7,993 nucleotides of DNA from Candidatus Gastranaerophilales bacterium (lineage in GTDB: Bacteria > Cyanobacteriota > Vampirovibrionia > Gastranaerophilales > CAJFVJ01), in assembly GCA_028694275.1 (NCBI GenBank), contig JAQUTS010000077.1:1-7993 (forward strand). Direction: 5' to 3'. The position numbers were made by a program, and so were the translations under genes. The notes beneath the pieces were generated by a model. That model was not told the origin of the DNA and ran no database searches. It saw only the letters and a program-made list of their open reading frames with translations. This document shows, piece after piece, positions 5,307-7,993 of this stretch (positions are counted from its first letter, which is position 1; each line of letters opens with the position of its first letter).

Positions 5307-6644
5307 ATGTATGATTTAGCGATAATCGGCGCAGGACCAGGTGGCTACATAGCTGCAATAAGGGCTGCTCAACTCGGAGCTAGTGTTGTGTTGATAGAAA
5401 AGGATTCTCTTGGCGGAACTTGTTTGAATAGAGGATGTATACCTTCCAAAACATTATTGTGTGCAGCTGATCATATTAATTCACTCAAAAAGTTTTCCAA
5501 ATATGGTATTTTTGCTTCTTATGAAGGTGTGGATTTTCTCAAATTGATGAAGCGAAAAGACATTACCATTTTGAAATTGCAAAAAGGAATAGAAAATCTT
5601 CTAAAAGCAAATAAAATCACCGTAATAAAAGGTGAAGCAACGGTGGTATCTGCTGATCAAATTGTTGTGAATGATGAAAAAATAAAATTTAAAAATATGA
5701 TTATAGCCACGGGCTCACAGCCTTGTGATTTACCAAATATCAAACGTGATGGCGGATTTATAATGAATTCCGATGATATATTACAGCTTAAAGGACTCCC
5801 AAAGAGCCTTTTGATTGTTGGTTCAGGGGCTATAGGTATTGAATGGGCAAGGATTTTTTCTTCTCTTGGAGTAGATGTCACCATAACAGATATTGCAGAT
5901 AAATTGTCCCCGGCCAGTGATGTGAGCATATCTCAGTATATTCAGGATGAATTTAAAAAAAACAAAATCAGAACTGTTTTATCCGCAAATATTGAAAATA
6001 TCGAAGGCAACACTGTAAAATTGTCCACAAAAGAAGAGTTGACTCCTGATAAAATACTTATAGCTGCTGGAAGAAAACCTGATTTGGGGTTTGTTTCAGA
6101 GCTTGGTTTAAAAACACAACGTGGTTATGTCAGTGTCGATTCCAATTTTAAAACTTCAATAGACAATATTTATGCAATAGGCGATATTAATGGAATTATG
6201 CAATTGGCTCATGTTGCTTCCCATCAAGGAGTTAGCGCAGTTGAGCATATTCTTCTGCAAAAAAATGCCTCCATTGATTATACTGCTATTCCTTTTGTTA
6301 TTTATGGCAAACCAGAAATTGCATCCGTTGGACAAACTGAGTCTGATGATGCAAAAGTGAGTATTTTCCCGCTTAATATTTTGGGTAAATCTGTCGCTGA
6401 TGATGAAACTGAGGGTTTTGTAAAAGTCATTGCTAAAAATAATTTGATAACAGGTGCTCATATTGTTGCAAAAGAGGCGTCTAGTTTAATACATGTTTTG
6501 GCACTTGCAATAAAAGAAAAAATCGAAATTAATGCATTGCATGAGTTCATCTTTGCGCACCCAACGTATTCTGAGGGCATTCAAGAAGCAATTTTAGGGT
6601 TGGATTCTAAGGCGTTGCATTTGTTACCTTTGGAGGCAGATTAA
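5307..6644 (+). CDS. lpdA: Dihydrolipoamide dehydrogenase (E3)
   Basis: LpdA is the flavoprotein that reoxidises dihydrolipoyl groups of 2-oxoacid dehydrogenase complexes or the glycine cleavage system, passing electrons to NAD+. The 445-residue product has the FAD Rossmann motif GAGPGG at 8-13 and the redox-active disulfide GGTCLNRGCIPSK with Cys39 and Cys44. The NAD-binding motif GSGAIG is at 172-177 and the second FAD motif AIGDINGIMQLAHVA starts at about 291. The dimerisation domain ends with the catalytic HPTYSE at 418-423. The CxxxxC spacing and HPxxSE distinguish E3 from thioredoxin reductase. It is slightly shorter than the usual 460-475 residues, mainly through shorter loops such as around 345-355. 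The start ATG follows SD GAGG by 7 nt. Its TAA overlaps the ATG of lipA by one base (TAATG), so they form an operon. The E1/E2 or H-protein partners are not in view. Confidence 0.95.
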   Translation: MYDLAIIGAGPGGYIAAIRAAQLGASVVLIEKDSLGGTCLNRGCIPSKTLLCAADHINSLKKFSKYGIFASYEGVDFLKLMKRKDITILKLQKGIENLLKANKITVIKGEATVVSADQIVVNDEKIKFKNMIIATGSQPCDLPNIKRDGGFIMNSDDILQLKGLPKSLLIVGSGAIGIEWARIFSSLGVDVTITDIADKLSPASDVSISQYIQDEFKKNKIRTVLSANIENIEGNTVKLSTKEELTPDKILIAAGRKPDLGFVSELGLKTQRGYVSVDSNFKTSIDNIYAIGDINGIMQLAHVASHQGVSAVEHILLQKNASIDYTAIPFVIYGKPEIASVGQTESDDAKVSIFPLNILGKSVADDETEGFVKVIAKNNLITGAHIVAKEASSLIHVLALAIKEKIEINALHEFIFAHPTYSEGIQEAILGLDSKALHLLPLEAD

Positions 6645-7495
6645 TGAGACCAAGGCTGCCTGATTATTTAAAACGAGGAATAATTGATACTGAAAAGACC
6701 AAAGAAGTCAGAAAAATACTCCAATCTAAGGGGCTCAATACTGTTTGTGATGCTGCAAGATGCCCTAATAAAGGTGAATGCTACGCAAAGCATACGGCCA
6801 CATTTCTTGTTTTGGGTGATATTTGTACCCGGAATTGTCGTTTTTGTTCTGTAAAATCAGGCCTGCCCACTTTGGTTGATCCTGATGAACCTTCCAAAAT
6901 TAAAGATGCGGTGAAAGAGCTTGGTCTTAAATATGTAGTTATTACTATGGTTACTCGTGATGATCTTTCTGATGGCGGAGCATCTCACATTGCTAAAATT
7001 GTAAATGAAATCAAATTACTTGATGATGCGCCTAAAGTCGAAGTTTTGATTTCTGATTTGGCGGGTAATTTTGGGGCACTTGATGTTATTATGCAAACTC
7101 AAATTGATGTTTTGAACCACAATATTGAAACGGTGAAAGAACTGTACAGTTCTGTTCGTCCAAAGGCTTTGTATCAAAGATCTTTGGATGTATTGGACTA
7201 TACCAAAAAAAATTATCCATCGGTCAAAACCAAAACAGGTATAATGTTGGGGTTGGGCGAAACTATTGAGCAGTTAAAAAGGCTTTTTTCTGATTTAAAA
7301 GCAATAGATTGTGATATTTTGACTGCAGGCCAATATATTCAGCCAACAAAAAACCATATTCAGGTGGACAAATACCTGACTGAAGAAGAGTTTTTGGAGC
7401 TTGAAAATATTGCGAGGGCTCAAGGACTAAAATACCTTGCCTTTGGCCCTTTGGTGAGGAGTTCTTATAAAGCAAAAGAATTATTTTTTCTTTGA
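6644..7495 (+). CDS. lipA: Lipoyl synthase (radical SAM)
   Basis: LipA inserts two sulfur atoms into protein-bound octanoyl groups, completing the lipoyl cofactor that LpdA then reoxidises. The 283-residue product carries both iron-sulfur sites. The auxiliary cluster motif CX4CX5C has Cys35, Cys40 and Cys46. The radical SAM motif CTRNCRFC has Cys61, Cys65 and Cys68. The C-terminal RSSY at 272-275 supplies the serine ligand of the auxiliary cluster. Other family signatures are VTRDDLSDGGA (103 onward), NHNIETV (158 onward), KTGIMLGLGET (197 onward) and GQYIQPT (229 onward). Length is normal for a bacterial LipA. SD GGAGG lies 7 nt before the ATG, inside lpdA. The octanoyltransferase (LipB or LipM) is not in the window. 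The last 15 bp overlap the opposing rel gene. Identification is secure. Confidence 0.97.
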   Translation: MRPRLPDYLKRGIIDTEKTKEVRKILQSKGLNTVCDAARCPNKGECYAKHTATFLVLGDICTRNCRFCSVKSGLPTLVDPDEPSKIKDAVKELGLKYVVITMVTRDDLSDGGASHIAKIVNEIKLLDDAPKVEVLISDLAGNFGALDVIMQTQIDVLNHNIETVKELYSSVRPKALYQRSLDVLDYTKKNYPSVKTKTGIMLGLGETIEQLKRLFSDLKAIDCDILTAGQYIQPTKNHIQVDKYLTEEEFLELENIARAQGLKYLAFGPLVRSSYKAKELFFL

Positions 7496-7993
7496 TAGTT
7501 TTTTTACAGGCTGCTTTGCCACATTTTGAGTAGATGTTTGCTGTCTTTTGACAGAAATAACATCGGGTATGCTAAGAAGGCTGTTTGTGACTCTGGATAG
7601 ATTTTCGATATCACTGATTTCTATGCCAAGGTTTATGGTTCCGAATTTTTTATTTTTCGCGCTTACAGAGGCTTCCACGATGTTTGTTTTACTGTCTGCG
7701 ACTTTTGCTATTATTGTCTGCAAAACGCCCATTTTGTCCATTGCTTCAATTTTGAGATTAACTACATATTTTTTGTCTGTTACGGTATCTGCCCATTTTA
7801 TATGCATTAAGCGTTCTTTTGGTACACTGTCCAAACTGTCGCAATCGGCTCTGTGAACAGTTACTCCTCGGCTTCTTGTTACAACACCAACGATAGGTTC
7901 TCCCGGCAAAGGTGTACAACACTTGGCAATATGGTACAAAAGTCCCTCAAGACCAATGATTGATTTACCTTGTTTTTTAGCTCTATAGCTGGG
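7481..7993 (-). CDS. rel: RelA/SpoT-family (p)ppGpp synthetase/hydrolase, C-terminal part
   Basis: The frame is open to the right edge, so this is the last 170 residues of a longer protein whose start lies outside. Seen here is the conserved Cys/zinc-finger region, HIAKCCTPLPGE with Cys25 and Cys26 of the visible part, followed by GVTVHRADC with His47 and Cys51. An ACT domain (about 76-150, YVVNLKIEAMDKMGVL through VISVKRQ) comes next, then a Gln/Lys-rich tail. These are the regulatory domains of ribosome-associated long RSH enzymes, which control the alarmone level during starvation. Catalytic HD and synthetase domains are out of view, so whether it is bifunctional cannot be judged. An in-frame TTG at 7939 is internal to the conserved GLLYHIAKCC segment and is not the start. 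The final 15 bp overlap the end of lipA on the other strand. Confidence 0.93.
   Translation of the reverse strand, partial: PSYRAKKQGKSIIGLEGLLYHIAKCCTPLPGEPIVGVVTRSRGVTVHRADCDSLDSVPKERLMHIKWADTVTDKKYVVNLKIEAMDKMGVLQTIIAKVADSKTNIVEASVSAKNKKFGTINLGIEISDIENLSRVTNSLLSIPDVISVKRQQTSTQNVAKQPVKKLSKKK

Noticed and set aside
7475..7505. AAAGAA/TTCTTT stem followed by T7 as a lipA terminator
   Set aside because: The stem has one G-C pair among six and would be too unstable; the T-run lies within the opposing rel coding sequence.
7937..7939. TTG as the start of a separate 152-residue gene
   Set aside because: The frame continues through the right edge and encodes conserved RSH residues upstream of it, so this is an internal codon of a partial gene.

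Overview
The window is AT-rich bacterial chromosome with compact, mostly housekeeping gene content. No transposase, integrase, phage gene, CRISPR array, tRNA or rRNA is visible. Start codons are mostly ATG with good Shine-Dalgarno (SD) sequences, and one gene probably starts with TTG. A tentative lineage guess is a cyanobacteria-related gut bacterium (Gastranaerophilales/Vampirovibrionia). It rests on the PlsY motif GSGSTGATN, which I associate with cyanobacteria, and on an unverified recollection of similar N-termini for the large unknown protein. The der-plsY pairing is also common in Clostridia, so the lineage is not settled.

Layout: (1) Positions 1-175 hold promoter-like sequence facing both ways. 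(2) 176-2117 (+) is a tight pair, der (double GTPase for 50S ribosome assembly) and plsY (membrane acyltransferase starting phospholipid synthesis). (3) 2118-2589 is 472 nt without a large gene. It holds a good rho-independent terminator, A/T-rich hairpins, one of them terminator-like, and a 26-codon ORF with a near-ideal ribosome binding site. (4) 2590-3957 (+) encodes a 455-residue protein I do not recognise, with four hydrophobic stretches. (5) 3954-4232 (-) is a small HicB-like protein without a HicA toxin; it converges on the previous gene and shares the TTAA at the two stop codons. (6) 4359-5234 (+) is a solitary adenine/cytosine-N DNA methyltransferase with motif order I then IV and an unusual HPPY catalytic motif. 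(7) 5307-7495 (+) is an overlapping pair, lpdA (dihydrolipoamide dehydrogenase) and lipA (lipoyl synthase). A 14-bp perfect inverted repeat covers both the -10 box and the SD of lpdA. (8) 7481-7993 (-) is the C-terminal part of a RelA/SpoT-family (p)ppGpp enzyme that runs off the right edge and overlaps the end of lipA by 15 bp.

Functionally, lpdA and lipA belong together: LipA completes the lipoyl cofactor on 2-oxoacid dehydrogenase or glycine cleavage proteins, and LpdA reoxidises it. The rest is a mosaic of separate units. The places most worth a second look are the lpdA hairpin, the long leader and small ORF before the unknown 455-residue gene, the unknown gene itself, and the lone HicB-like and methyltransferase genes. 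I see no convincing complete new defence or mobile system.
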